This document shows, piece by piece, positions 15,267 through 24,491 of a stretch of 64,000 bases of DNA (positions are counted from its first letter, which is position 1; each line of letters opens with the position of its first letter). This DNA is from Coriobacteriaceae bacterium (GTDB lineage Bacteria; Actinomycetota; Coriobacteriia; Coriobacteriales; Coriobacteriaceae), in contig CADFMD010000005.1 of assembly GCA_902835305.1 (NCBI GenBank), positions 62,001-126,000 of the forward strand, given 5' to 3'. The position numbers were made by a program, and so were the translations under genes. The notes below the pieces were generated by a model. It worked only from the letters and a program-made list of their open reading frames with translations, did no database searches and had not been told where the DNA came from.

Positions 15267-17294
15267 ATGGAACAAAAGGCCAAGGAGGCAGCCTCGCACG
15301 CTGCGATTCCTGTGAGCATCTCGGCGATGCTCGTCACGCTGGGCGTGGTGTACGGCGATATCGGCACCAGCCCCATGTATGTAACCAAGGCGCTCGTTGC
15401 CGGCAACGGCGGCATCGGAAGCGTCACGGAGGAGTTCGTGCTCGGCGCGCTCTCCCTTGTCGTGTGGACGGTCACGTTGCTGACCACCATCAAGTATGTG
15501 CTCATCTCGCTGCGCGCCGACAACCACGGCGAGGGCGGTATCTTTGCCCTTTACAGCCTGGTCAAGCGTTGCGGCAAGTGGCTCATCATCCCCGCCATGC
15601 TGGGCGGCGCGGCGCTCCTCGCCGACGGCATCCTGACGCCTGCCGTTACCGTCACCACGGCCATCGAGGGCCTGCGCACCATCCCGGCGGTCCATGCCGT
15701 GCTCGGTGACGACCAGGGTCGTGTCGTCGCCATCACGCTTGCCATCATCATCGCGCTCTTCTTGGTGCAGCGCATCGGCACGGCCAAGATCGGTCACGCC
15801 TTCGGCCCCATCATGACGCTGTGGTTTTTGTTCCTGGGCGGCACGGGCCTGTTCTTTGTCTGCCAGTATCCCGCGGTGCTGCTGTGCCTCAACCCGTTGC
15901 GTGGCATCGCTTTTCTGCTGAGCCCCAACAACCATGCGGGCATCATGATTTTGGGCAGCTGCTTCCTTGCCACCACCGGTGCCGAGGCGCTCTACTCCGA
16001 CATGGGCCATGTGGGCCGCGGCAACATCTACGCCACCTGGCCGTTCGTTAAGTGCTGCCTGCTGCTGTCCTACATGGGCCAGGGCGCGTGGCTTATCAAC
16101 AACGCCGGCAACCCGGAGCTCATGGGTATCGCCGACCTCAACCCCTTCTACCAGATGCTCGCCCCGGGTCTGCGCCCCTTTGCCGTCGGCCTTTCCACCG
16201 TCGCGGCCATCATCGCCTCGCAGGCGCTCATCACTGGCGCATTCTCGCTGGTGTCCGAGGCCAGCCGCCTGGACCTCATGCCGCATATGCAGGTCTTCTA
16301 TCCTGCCGAGACCAAGGGCCAGCTCTACATCCCCATGGTCAACAACGTCATGCTCGTGGGCTGCGTCGTCGTGGTGCTGCTGTTCCAGAACTCGGCGCAC
16401 ATGGAGGCCGCGTACGGCCTGGCCATTACCCTGACCATGATGTGCACGACAATGCTGCTCTTCTTCTATCTGCACGTGGAGCGCAATCTCAAGGTCGCGC
16501 CGTGGATCTTTGCCGCCTTCTTCCTTATGCTCGAGGGCTTCTTCTTTGTGAGCTCGCTCACCAAGTTCTTCCACGGCGGCTATTTCACCATCCTTATGGC
16601 CGCGCTCATCATGGGCATCATGGTGTGCTGGTACAACGGCACGGCGGTTGAGCAGCGCCAGTTTACGCTGCTGCCGCTGCGCAGCTATCTGCCGCAGCTC
16701 AAGCGCCTGCGCGACGACGATCGCTACGAGCTCGTGAGCGACAACATCGTGTACCTGACCAAGGACACCAACACCGACTATATCGACCGCGATATCGTCT
16801 ACTCGATTTTGGACAAGCACCCCAAGCGCGCTCGTGCCTGGTGGTTCGTGAACGTCGAGACCATGGACGAGCCGCATACCTTTGCCTATTCGGTCGAGAC
16901 GTTCGGCACCGACTACGTGTTCCGCGTGCATCTGTACCTGGGCTACAAGATTAACCAGCGCGTCAATGCCTATCTGCGTCAGGTCGTTCAGGACCTGGCT
17001 GCCACCGGCGAGCTGCCGGCGCAGACGCATGACTACTCGGTCTACAAGGATCCGGGCAACATCGGTACGTTCAAGTTCGTCATGATCCGTAAGCTTCTGG
17101 CACCCGAAAGCGACGTGGAGCCGAGCGAGCGTACGGCCATCACGCTCAAGTACATCATCCGCCGCGCCGCCGGCACGCCTGCGCGCTGGTACGGCCTGGA
17201 GAACTCCAACGTGAGCTTTGAGTACGTGCCGCTGTTCACCAAGTTTAAGGCCGTGAGCAAGATGCAGCGCCTGGCTCCCGACGAGCGCCCGTAG
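15267..17294 (+). CDS. kup: Kup-type potassium uptake protein
   Basis: A 675-residue K+/H+ symporter of the KUP/HAK/KT family. The diagnostic motif GVVYGDIGTSPMYV lies near residue 28, followed by about twelve membrane segments and a hydrophilic C-terminal domain of roughly 200 residues. RADNHGEGGIFALYSL is the conserved cytoplasmic loop. It imports K+ across the cytoplasmic membrane, especially at low K+. ATG at 15267 was chosen because GGGAGGAAA lies 8 nt upstream. A KdpD-like kinase and KdpE-like regulator follow, suggesting that K+ status is sensed and acted on at this locus, although a terminator separates them. Confidence 0.95.
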   Translation: MEQKAKEAASHAAIPVSISAMLVTLGVVYGDIGTSPMYVTKALVAGNGGIGSVTEEFVLGALSLVVWTVTLLTTIKYVLISLRADNHGEGGIFALYSLVKRCGKWLIIPAMLGGAALLADGILTPAVTVTTAIEGLRTIPAVHAVLGDDQGRVVAITLAIIIALFLVQRIGTAKIGHAFGPIMTLWFLFLGGTGLFFVCQYPAVLLCLNPLRGIAFLLSPNNHAGIMILGSCFLATTGAEALYSDMGHVGRGNIYATWPFVKCCLLLSYMGQGAWLINNAGNPELMGIADLNPFYQMLAPGLRPFAVGLSTVAAIIASQALITGAFSLVSEASRLDLMPHMQVFYPAETKGQLYIPMVNNVMLVGCVVVVLLFQNSAHMEAAYGLAITLTMMCTTMLLFFYLHVERNLKVAPWIFAAFFLMLEGFFFVSSLTKFFHGGYFTILMAALIMGIMVCWYNGTAVEQRQFTLLPLRSYLPQLKRLRDDDRYELVSDNIVYLTKDTNTDYIDRDIVYSILDKHPKRARAWWFVNVETMDEPHTFAYSVETFGTDYVFRVHLYLGYKINQRVNAYLRQVVQDLAATGELPAQTHDYSVYKDPGNIGTFKFVMIRKLLAPESDVEPSERTAITLKYIIRRAAGTPARWYGLENSNVSFEYVPLFTKFKAVSKMQRLAPDERP

Positions 17295-17315
17295 ACTGCA
17301 AGGCTATACACTTGG

Positions 17316-17371
17316 AACCACCACAAGGGGAAACCACCACAAAGGTGCCTGTCCCCTTTGTGGTGGTTTTT
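17316..17371 (+). terminator. terminator of kup with duplicated left arm
   Basis: AACCACCACAAAGG (from 17332) pairs with CCTTTGTGGTGGTT and runs into TTTTTGTTTTT. The left arm is present twice (17316 and 17332), so two alternative stems can form. The core resembles the GTGACAAAGG palindromes. Confidence 0.8.
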
Positions 17372-17397
17372 GTTTTTGAGAGAGGGGCGGGGCGCTG

Positions 17398-19023
17398 ATG
17401 GACGTCCATGCGGACGGCGATATTGCCGAGAACTTTTGGTGGCGGCGCACAACGCTGACGCGTCGCAGCCCTCTGTATGACGCCTGCGTATCGGCGGGGC
17501 TGCTGGCCGCGGCGACGATTGTGGGCGCGCTGCTCGACCATCCGGGACTCGCGCCGAGCATCATGATCGTCTATGTGTTCGCCGTGCAGCTGTGCGCATT
17601 CTTTACCTGGAGCCGCCTGTATTGCCTGCTGAGCTCGGCTGCTGCCGTGGCGCTCTACAACTATTTGTTTGTCGACCCGCGCTACTCGTTGTCGCTCATC
17701 GACCGCGTCTATCCCGGCATGTTCTTTATCATGTTTGTGGTCTCGCTCGTGTCGAGCTCGATTGCGTTGGCCCTGCGCCGCGCCTTGGCGCAGGCCGCCG
17801 CCAGCGACCGCCGCACGCAGATGGTGCTCGAGACCAACCGCATGCTGCAGCGCTGCGCCGATAAGCAGCAGATTGTCCATGCCATGGCAACGCAGCTGGC
17901 GCGTCTTTCGGGCTGTCCTGTCGTGTGGTACAGCGCCGACGCCGAGGGCGATGACCTGCTGCCGCGTGCGACATACACGGCCGTGGGCGATGCCGCGCCG
18001 GTGCACGAACTGGCGCCGCAGATGCCGCCGCGGCTCTCGGCGTCCGCCTATGTGGGAACGCCGCTCGATGCCACCTACGGCGGCTCGGCGTTCTACGGCA
18101 TCTACCTGACCGTGCGCTCGGGCGACACCATGGTGCGCGCGGGCGATCCCGCCTCGGTGGTGGGCGTGCTGGCTATCGTTGCCGAGCCCGACGTGCTGAC
18201 GCACGAGGAGCGGACACTTGCCGATGCCATTGTGAGCGAAGGCGAGCTGGCACTCGATCGCGCCCGCGCCATGGAGGCCCGCGAGGAGGCGGCGGTGCTT
18301 GCCAAAAATGAGCAGCTGCGCGCCAATCTGCTGCGCTCCATCTCGCACGATCTGCGCACGCCGCTTACCAGTATTTCGGGTAATGCCGACGTGCTGCTCG
18401 ATCAGGGTTCGACCGGCACCGCGGTGCTCGATGCCCAGACGCGCCGCGGCCTGCTGCTATCCATTCGCTCGGATGCGCTGTGGCTCAACGCCACCGTCGA
18501 GAACCTGCTCGCCATCACCAAACTCGAGGGCGGCGGCATGCATCTGTCGACCACGCTCGAGCTTATGGACGATATCGTCGAGGAGGCGCTGCGCCATGTT
18601 AATCCGGCCGTGCGCGAGCACGACCTTAAGGTGGTGGCGAGCGATGAGCCGGCGCTCGTCAATGTCGATGCGCGCCTGATGGTGCAGCTGGTGGTAAACC
18701 TGGTGAACAATGCCATTACCTACACGCCCGCAGGCTCGCATATCGTGATCTCGATTGACGCCGGCGATGGACGCGTGGCGTGCTCGGTGGCCGATGACGG
18801 CCCGGGCATTGCTCCCGAGGACCGCGAGCGTATCTTTGAGTCGTTCTACACCGCCAACCATGGTTTGGCCGATAGCCGACGCAGTGTGGGCCTGGGGCTT
18901 TCGCTTTGCCGCTCCATTGCGCTGGCGCATGGCGGTAGCATAGAGGTTGCCGCGGCGGACCCGCACGGCTCGGTCTTTACGATCGAGCTTCCCGCCGCCG
19001 ACGTTTCGTTTGATAAGGAGTAG
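17398..19023 (+). CDS. KdpD-like sensor histidine kinase lacking the N-terminal KdpD domain
   Basis: A 541-residue membrane sensor kinase. Residues about 25-125 form the four-helix DUF4118 region with ALYNYLFVDPRYSL, typical of KdpD. A GAF-like region (about 150-285) and the kinase core follow: H-box SISHDLRTPLTSI with phospho-acceptor His317, N-box VVNLVNNAITY, G1 DDGPGI and G2 GLGLSL. Full KdpD is about 900 residues with an N-terminal KdpD/USP region; that part is absent. It should phosphorylate the regulator encoded 4 nt downstream. No kdpFABC genes are present, so kup may be the target; this is inferred. Confidence 0.88.
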   Translation: MDVHADGDIAENFWWRRTTLTRRSPLYDACVSAGLLAAATIVGALLDHPGLAPSIMIVYVFAVQLCAFFTWSRLYCLLSSAAAVALYNYLFVDPRYSLSLIDRVYPGMFFIMFVVSLVSSSIALALRRALAQAAASDRRTQMVLETNRMLQRCADKQQIVHAMATQLARLSGCPVVWYSADAEGDDLLPRATYTAVGDAAPVHELAPQMPPRLSASAYVGTPLDATYGGSAFYGIYLTVRSGDTMVRAGDPASVVGVLAIVAEPDVLTHEERTLADAIVSEGELALDRARAMEAREEAAVLAKNEQLRANLLRSISHDLRTPLTSISGNADVLLDQGSTGTAVLDAQTRRGLLLSIRSDALWLNATVENLLAITKLEGGGMHLSTTLELMDDIVEEALRHVNPAVREHDLKVVASDEPALVNVDARLMVQLVVNLVNNAITYTPAGSHIVISIDAGDGRVACSVADDGPGIAPEDRERIFESFYTANHGLADSRRSVGLGLSLCRSIALAHGGSIEVAAADPHGSVFTIELPAADVSFDKE

Positions 19024-19027
19024 CGCT

Positions 19028-19741
19028 GTGCCGAACTCTGCCGTGAAACCGCTCATCTTGGTCGTTGAGGACGATCCCGCCGTCCGCAACCTTATCGTCG
19101 CCGCGCTCGAGGCGCACGGCTTGCGCCATATGGCCGTGGAGACCGCACATGCTGCCATCGCCGCCGCCTCGTCGCAGGCGCCGAGCATTGTGCTGCTCGA
19201 TCTGGGCCTGCCCGATATGGACGGCGTCAAGGTGGTGGAGTCGGTGCGCACGTGGTCGGGCATGCCGATCATCGTGGTCTCGGCGCGCAGCGAGGACGCG
19301 GACAAGATCCGCGCGCTCGATGCTGGTGCCGACGACTACCTGACCAAGCCGTTTTCGGTCGAGGAACTGCTCGCGCGCATTCGCACGACGCTCAGGCGCC
19401 TTTCGTATGCGCAAACGGGCGGCGTTGCCTCCGAGGGCTCGTTCGATACCGGTGAGCTGCATATCGATTTTGATGCCGGCATTGCCATGATGGATGGCGA
19501 GGAACTGCACCTGACGCCGATCGAGTACAAGCTCCTGTGTCTGCTGGCGCACAACGCCGACAAGGTGTTGACGCACCAGTTTATCCTGCACGAGATTTGG
19601 GGCACGGCGACCAAGAGCGACTTGGCGAGCCTGCGCGTCTTTATGGGCACGCTGCGCAAGAAGATCGAGTCCGACCCCGCGCATCCGCGCTATATCCAGA
19701 CGCACGTGGGTATTGGTTACCGATTGGTCATCCAAGGCTAG
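19028..19741 (+). CDS. KdpE-like OmpR-family response regulator
   Basis: A 237-residue regulator. The receiver domain shows the acidic pocket VVEDDP, phospho-acceptor Asp58 in LLDLGLPDMDG, the switch region VVSARSE and KPF. A winged-helix OmpR/PhoB DNA-binding domain follows, with LTPIEYKLLCLLAHNADKV and the C-terminal YIQTHVGIGYRL. GTG at 19028 is used because AAGGAG sits 7 nt upstream, overlapping the end of the kinase gene. The pair forms a two-gene unit downstream of kup. Confidence 0.92.
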   Translation: MPNSAVKPLILVVEDDPAVRNLIVAALEAHGLRHMAVETAHAAIAAASSQAPSIVLLDLGLPDMDGVKVVESVRTWSGMPIIVVSARSEDADKIRALDAGADDYLTKPFSVEELLARIRTTLRRLSYAQTGGVASEGSFDTGELHIDFDAGIAMMDGEELHLTPIEYKLLCLLAHNADKVLTHQFILHEIWGTATKSDLASLRVFMGTLRKKIESDPAHPRYIQTHVGIGYRLVIQG

Positions 19742-19776
19742 ATCGCCAACCACCATCCCAATATGAGTTGCGGTGA

Positions 19777-19821
19777 AATACGGTCTAAATTTGCCTAATT
19801 CCAGGCAAAACAGTCCGTATT
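19777..19821. terminator. bidirectional hairpin between convergent genes
   Basis: TTTGCCT / AGGCAAA inner stem and AATACGG / CCGTATT outer stem, between the response regulator gene and the convergent methyltransferase gene. Confidence 0.6.
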
Positions 19822-19835
19822 CCACAGCAACTTTG

Positions 19836-22403
19836 TTATTTGCCCTTGGGCTTGCTGGCGTAGAACTTCTTCTTTTTGGGCTTGCCGGCGGGGAAGGGCT
19901 TGCCGGCAAAGTTGGACTTGCCGTTGCCGGCCTGCGCGTGCGCGGGTACTGCCGCACGTGTCTTGCGGGCCTCGGGGTTGCGCAGTTCCTCGACGCGCTC
20001 GGCAATTTCCTCGGCGCTAAAGCCGACCTCGGCCATGGCGTCCTCGATGGGCAGGCGGCGCACGATGTAGCAGTGGTGCACTTTCTGGTTGCGCGCGAAG
20101 TCCTCGGGGATGGTCTGCGCCGTAATGTCCTCCAGCACCACGCCCGCGCGGGCGAGCTTGCGCGTTTCGGGGCGGAAGCCGCGCAGGTTGCAGCTAAAGA
20201 TGGCATGGCCGCCCTGCGCGAGCAGGCGCGATACGCCGGCCAAAAGCTCAACATGGTCGCGCTGGACATCCCAGGTGCGACGGCCCATCTTGGACGAGTT
20301 CGAGAACGTTGGCGGGTCGACAAAGATCAGGTCCCAGCGGTTGCGCGTTTGGCGCTGGTCGCGAATCCAGGCGAGCACGTCGTCGCGCACAAAATGATGC
20401 TGAGGCCCCACAAAGCCGTTCTGGCACATGTTGCGCTCGGCCCAGTCCAGATAGGTGTTGGAGAGGTCGACCGTCACGGTCTCCTCGACGCCGCCATCGG
20501 CCGCGTAGCAGGTGGCAGTGCCGGTGTAGGCAAACAGGTTGAGGAAGCGGCGCGCCTGCTTGGCGTGCTCGCGCACCAGGTTGCGGGTGACGCGGTGGTC
20601 CAAGAAGATGCCCACGTCCAGGTAGTCGTCAAAGTTGACGGCAAAGGTGAGGCCGCCCTCTTCGATGAGCGGGAGGCGACGGCGCGCGATGTTGGCGCGT
20701 TCGCCCGATCCGCCCTTGCCGGCGCCCTGCTTGCCGTACTGCGAGCCACCGCGCGAACGCATGCGGGCCTTGGCGTGCACATGCTCGGCGGGAACATCTA
20801 GGATGCGCGGCGCGATAGCCAGAATGTCGAGCATACGGGCCTGAGCCAGTGCGGGGTCGATGGTCTTGGGCGCGGCGTATTCGGCGATGACGAGCCAGCG
20901 GCCCGGAGTCTGCGGGCAACCCTCGTACAGATCGATGGCGGCGGAGTAGTCGGGCAGGTCGGCATCGTAGACGCGGTAGCAGCTCACGCCCTCGCGCTTG
21001 GCCCACTTGCGGCGCAGACGGGCATTCTTGCGCAGGCGGTTGGCGAACTGCCCGGACTCGGGGATGAGCACGGGCAGCGGCTTGCCGTCGCCCAGGTCGA
21101 GCGTGGCGGCAGGTTCGGGCATGGCGGAAGCGGCAGCTTTGTCGTTGACTTCGTTGGCATCCGCAACCTCGGCCTCGGTATCCGCACTGGTCGTAGCCTC
21201 AAACGCTGCGGCGGCGTGGTCGAGCGAAGGCCAGACTTCGACGGTCGCCTCTTCGTTGTTGGGCATGACGGCGATGGAGCGCGCGGGCTCGGCGTGGAGC
21301 GCGCGGGCCAGCAAGCCGTCGCGGGTGAGTGCGGCGACCGGCGCCGCGGCAAACTCGGGCGCGCGGCGCAGCTCGCCGACCAGCGTCATGGCGTCATGCA
21401 TGAGCGAAAGCGGCGTCTCGGTCGTATCCGCGACGAGGACGGCACCGGCGACGGCGCCCGCGTGGTCCAGTACGGTGGCGGACTTGGCGGCGCAAAAATC
21501 GACAAAGCGCTTGTAGCCGGCACATTTAACCATGCGCTCAGCGGTCTTGCGGGCGGCGGGGTCAACATCCACGGCAACGATGCGCGCCTGGCGCTCGCGC
21601 GCTGCCGCCTCGCGCTCGCGCGCCTCGGCAAGCAGCTGCTCCCACAGGGCGGCGTCGTGCAGCTGCCAGCCCTCAAAGCCCCAGCGCTCGCGTGCGGCGC
21701 CCGGGGCGCGGTCGGTTAGGATATTCACTGCCTCCAGCAGCAGGCCGCCGCCGGCGCACGAGGCGTCGACCAGTGTGGGTAGAGCCTCGTTCTCGTAATC
21801 ATCGGCCGTCAGCTCGCGCTCGCACAGTGCGGTCCAGCCGACCTGCGCCAACACCAGGGCGGCGTAGTCGGGGCGTAGCACGTGCGCGCCCTCGCCGGCG
21901 CGGGTCGCGGCGGGCGGCAGGCGCTTGAACAGCGGGTCGCCCGAAAGGTCCAGGTTGATGCTCGCGCGGCGCTGACGCAGCGAAAGCAGCAGGTGAACAT
22001 CGGGGTCGGCGGCATCGACATCGGCGCGACGGCCCGTGGTCTCGGCCAGACGGTCGCATAGCGCGTCCTTGGCGCGCAGGGCCGAGAAGCGCGTGTTGCG
22101 CAGCTGCTCGGTCACGCCGCGGGCGGTAATGGCGATGGTGGCGCCGGGGCGGACGATGCTCTCCCAGGCGATGTCGTAAACGCCGTCGTACAACTCATCG
22201 GCATCCTGCGCCTCAAAGCGCCCAAGCACCACAAACACGCGGCTGGCCAGGCGCGACCACAGGCAGGCGCGGTAGCCTTCTTCGAGCTCGCCCTCAAACG
22301 TAGCGCGGCCCTTCAGGCGGCGGACATGCGAAAGCCCGAGCCGCTTGAGCTCGTCGGCGAGTGCGGATTCAAAGCCCTCGGGGCAGCTTGCATAAAATTC
22401 CAT
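19836..22403 (-). CDS. rlmL: bifunctional 23S rRNA methyltransferase RlmKL, RlmL half degenerate
   Basis: An 855-residue protein with the RlmKL layout: THUMP region (about 45-155), an RlmL-like methyltransferase half, then an RlmK-like half with SAM loop FLNLFAYTGTAT (621-632) and catalytic DPPTFSNS (696-703). Family enzymes make m2G2445 and m7G2069 in 23S rRNA. In the RlmL half the SAM motif usually read DPMCGSGT is DASCAGGG (about 213-220), and where NPPYGER is expected there is ADTTETPLS (about 325). The first activity is therefore doubtful. Residues about 390-435 are a low-complexity Ala/Glu insert, and the C-terminus is a Lys/Gly/Pro tail. It is longer than the E. coli enzyme (702). Confidence 0.82.
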   Translation of the reverse strand: MEFYASCPEGFESALADELKRLGLSHVRRLKGRATFEGELEEGYRACLWSRLASRVFVVLGRFEAQDADELYDGVYDIAWESIVRPGATIAITARGVTEQLRNTRFSALRAKDALCDRLAETTGRRADVDAADPDVHLLLSLRQRRASINLDLSGDPLFKRLPPAATRAGEGAHVLRPDYAALVLAQVGWTALCERELTADDYENEALPTLVDASCAGGGLLLEAVNILTDRAPGAARERWGFEGWQLHDAALWEQLLAEAREREAAARERQARIVAVDVDPAARKTAERMVKCAGYKRFVDFCAAKSATVLDHAGAVAGAVLVADTTETPLSLMHDAMTLVGELRRAPEFAAAPVAALTRDGLLARALHAEPARSIAVMPNNEEATVEVWPSLDHAAAAFEATTSADTEAEVADANEVNDKAAASAMPEPAATLDLGDGKPLPVLIPESGQFANRLRKNARLRRKWAKREGVSCYRVYDADLPDYSAAIDLYEGCPQTPGRWLVIAEYAAPKTIDPALAQARMLDILAIAPRILDVPAEHVHAKARMRSRGGSQYGKQGAGKGGSGERANIARRRLPLIEEGGLTFAVNFDDYLDVGIFLDHRVTRNLVREHAKQARRFLNLFAYTGTATCYAADGGVEETVTVDLSNTYLDWAERNMCQNGFVGPQHHFVRDDVLAWIRDQRQTRNRWDLIFVDPPTFSNSSKMGRRTWDVQRDHVELLAGVSRLLAQGGHAIFSCNLRGFRPETRKLARAGVVLEDITAQTIPEDFARNQKVHHCYIVRRLPIEDAMAEVGFSAEEIAERVEELRNPEARKTRAAVPAHAQAGNGKSNFAGKPFPAGKPKKKKFYASKPKGK

Positions 22404-22478
22404 GGGTGACCTCTCTGGTTGCGTCGCTCCATTATATGATGGATGCTTCGTTTGCCCTTATCCTCGAAAGGAACTCAT

Positions 22479-23306
22479 ATGATTGATGCGTGCCCCGATT
22501 CCGCCGTGCTCTTTTTTGACGTGGACGGCACGCTGACGTCGTTCGATCCCGACGATATGACCGATAAGGACTTCAATGCAGTCCATCCGTCGAAGGCTGT
22601 TGTCGATGCATTTGGTCGACTGCGCAATGCGGGTCACCGGGCATTTATCTGCACGGGTCGCCCCTTGTGGCTGATTGCCGATGGCCTGCGTGCACTGAAC
22701 CCGGCGGGTATCGTTGCCATGGCGGGGGCGACGCTCGAGGTCGAGGGCCGCGTGGTGCATGAGGACTGCTTTGACGAGGACGTTATCGCGGAGCTCGCGC
22801 GTCGTATTACTGTGGCGGGCGGCGAGGCGTTGTTCGAGACGAACGGTGCCACCTATTCACTTGAGCCAGTTGGTGTCGAACAGTCATTTCTGCTAGGCGC
22901 CGGCGTGGTGCACGGCGTTGATCAGATGCGCGTCGATGGCCGCTTGCGCGTAGGCAAGGTGTGCATTAACGCGTGCGACCTGGCTCGCGTAGCCAACGAT
23001 GATGGCTTTATCGATCGCGAGTTTGAGCTGTGCAACACCGGTGGCCAGAATCGCGAGCTGAGCCCCAAAGGCATCGACAAGGGCTTGGGCGTGGCGCGAG
23101 CGCTGGAGTATCTGGGCCGCACTGGCAATGCGCGCACCTTTGGCTTTGGCGATTCCGGCAACGACCTGGGCATGCTCGCCGCCGTCGAGACGGCCGTGGC
23201 CATGGGCAACGCCATGCCCGAGGTCAAGGCGCTCGCCGACTACGTGACCGACGATGTCGCACACGACGGTACCGTCACAGCGATGCAGCATTTTGGGTTG
23301 ATTTAA
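22479..23306 (+). CDS. HAD superfamily phosphatase, Cof/IIB type
   Basis: A 275-residue cytoplasmic phosphatase. HAD motif I is FFDVDGTLT (nucleophile and acid/base Asp near residues 14-16), motif II is the Thr in ICTGRP, motif III the Lys in SPKGIDKG, and motif IV is FGDSGNDLGML. The cap between motifs II and III is of the C2B type seen in Cof-like sugar-phosphate or nucleotide phosphatases. Substrate is unknown. ATG at 22479 has GAAAGGAA upstream. It is divergent from rlmL and ends in a bidirectional terminator. Confidence 0.88.
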   Translation: MIDACPDSAVLFFDVDGTLTSFDPDDMTDKDFNAVHPSKAVVDAFGRLRNAGHRAFICTGRPLWLIADGLRALNPAGIVAMAGATLEVEGRVVHEDCFDEDVIAELARRITVAGGEALFETNGATYSLEPVGVEQSFLLGAGVVHGVDQMRVDGRLRVGKVCINACDLARVANDDGFIDREFELCNTGGQNRELSPKGIDKGLGVARALEYLGRTGNARTFGFGDSGNDLGMLAAVETAVAMGNAMPEVKALADYVTDDVAHDGTVTAMQHFGLI

Positions 23307-23307
23307 T

Positions 23308-23348
23308 AAATGGCCGGGTCGCCCGCAGTGGGGGCGACCCGGCCATTT
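23308..23348. terminator. bidirectional terminator
   Basis: Perfect 17-bp stem AAATGGCCGGGTCGCCC with 7-nt loop between the convergent HAD and DeoR genes; A and T ends serve both strands. Confidence 0.85.
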
Positions 23349-23351
23349 GAG

Positions 23352-24143
23352 CTATTTTGCAATATAGAGCTTGGGATGACTGCGACTGCTCTCGATCGCC
23401 GCCGTCATGATGCCCTCGTCGTCTCCATCAACGATGATGCCGTCGAGGTCATCGATCTGCGCGGACTGATAAAAACTGGTCTTGTTGAATTTTCCCTGGT
23501 CAACCATCATGTAGCCCTGGTTTGAGTTGGTAAGGTACATATGCTTGATCATGGCCGAGAAGTCGTGCTCGACGGTAAAACCGTGGTCGGGGTGGAATCC
23601 GTCGGCACTGACAAACGCCTTGTCGGCATGTAGTTTGCTCATGCAGTCGAGCGTTAGTGCGCCCGCGAGATAGAGGTGGCCCTTGCGCACGGAGCCGCCC
23701 AGCAGCACTACCGAAGCATTGGGGAGATTGAAGCTGGCGTAGTTCGCGATTGCAAGATCGCCGGTGATAATGGTGATCTCACGCTTGTCCATGAGGGCCT
23801 TAGCGAAGTAAAAGCCTGTGGTGCCGATATCAATTACCAGAACATCGCCATCATCAACAAGAGTTGCTGCGGTTGCGGCGATGGCTTCCTTGGCCTCGAC
23901 TTGGACATTGATGCGCTCCTCGGGATACGAGATTGCGTTGGAGCGAGAAAGCGATACCGCTCCGCCGCGTACGCGACGCAGCTTGCCTTCGGATTCCAGC
24001 GAGATGAGGTCGTGTCGTGCGGTGACTTCCGAAACCGAAAAACGGCGAACGATGTCGGATACCGAGATATTTGGCTTTTCGGCCAGCCAATTCATGATAA
24101 ATCGCTGACGCTCGGCCGGTGAAAGGTCTGAAGTAGATGCCAT
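23352..24143 (-). CDS. DeoR-family transcriptional regulator
   Basis: A 263-residue regulator. An N-terminal DeoR helix-turn-helix (about residues 8-65, with ISVSDIVRRFSVSEVTARHDLISLESEGKL) is followed by a sugar-phosphate-responsive DeoRC domain with IDIGTTGFYFAKAL, IITGDLAIA and LLGGSVRKG. It is divergent from the transaldolase-PTS operon and is the obvious candidate to repress it and respond to a phosphorylated intermediate. The ATG at 24143 has AAGGAG 6 nt upstream. Target and effector are inferred from position only. Confidence 0.88.
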   Translation of the reverse strand: MASTSDLSPAERQRFIMNWLAEKPNISVSDIVRRFSVSEVTARHDLISLESEGKLRRVRGGAVSLSRSNAISYPEERINVQVEAKEAIAATAATLVDDGDVLVIDIGTTGFYFAKALMDKREITIITGDLAIANYASFNLPNASVVLLGGSVRKGHLYLAGALTLDCMSKLHADKAFVSADGFHPDHGFTVEHDFSAMIKHMYLTNSNQGYMMVDQGKFNKTSFYQSAQIDDLDGIIVDGDDEGIMTAAIESSRSHPKLYIAK

Positions 24144-24193
24144 ATGCCGCTCCTTTTGAACAAAAGGTAAAAGATGCGCCTTTCGTAATCGAA

Positions 24194-24221
24194 ATATAAC
24201 GTATCGATATGAAAAGAACAA
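24194..24221 (-). promoter_or_regulatory. candidate promoter of deoR-family gene
   Basis: On the minus strand TTGTTC, a 16-nt spacer and TTATAT, about 50 nt before the start codon. Confidence 0.45.
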
Positions 24222-24375
24222 GGCAAATTCGAATGAATCAAAAGAACGGAATGGCATGTCACAAATGCATGCGTAGCAGATAGTTCGCACGTAAACGGGC
24301 TATAAAGAGTCTCATTCTGAAGGTGCCGCCCAAAAGAAGTACGTTCACGCCCGATATTCGACCGTTCACGGAAAG

Positions 24376-24463
24376 TTGACAATTGAGCTTTCGATAGCTT
24401 TTGAAATGGTTTATAAAAGAAAACCGAAAAGCTTTTGAAACAAAGAAGAAGGCTTTCGATAGC
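24376..24463 (+). promoter_or_regulatory. operator-like direct repeats before transaldolase-PTS operon
   Basis: TTGACA (24376-24381) is followed by two copies of GCTTTCGATAGC (24387-24398, 24452-24463) and two of AGCTTTTGAAA (24396-24406, 24430-24440). Their position between divergent regulator and operon suits a DeoR-type operator. A clean -10 was not found. Confidence 0.5.
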
Positions 24464-24491
24464 AATAGTGTTAGATGAGAAAGGACCGAAC

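Noticed and set aside
15243..17030. 595-codon antisense frame over kup
   Set aside because: Charged, repetitive translation typical of the reverse strand of a membrane protein gene; kup is certain.
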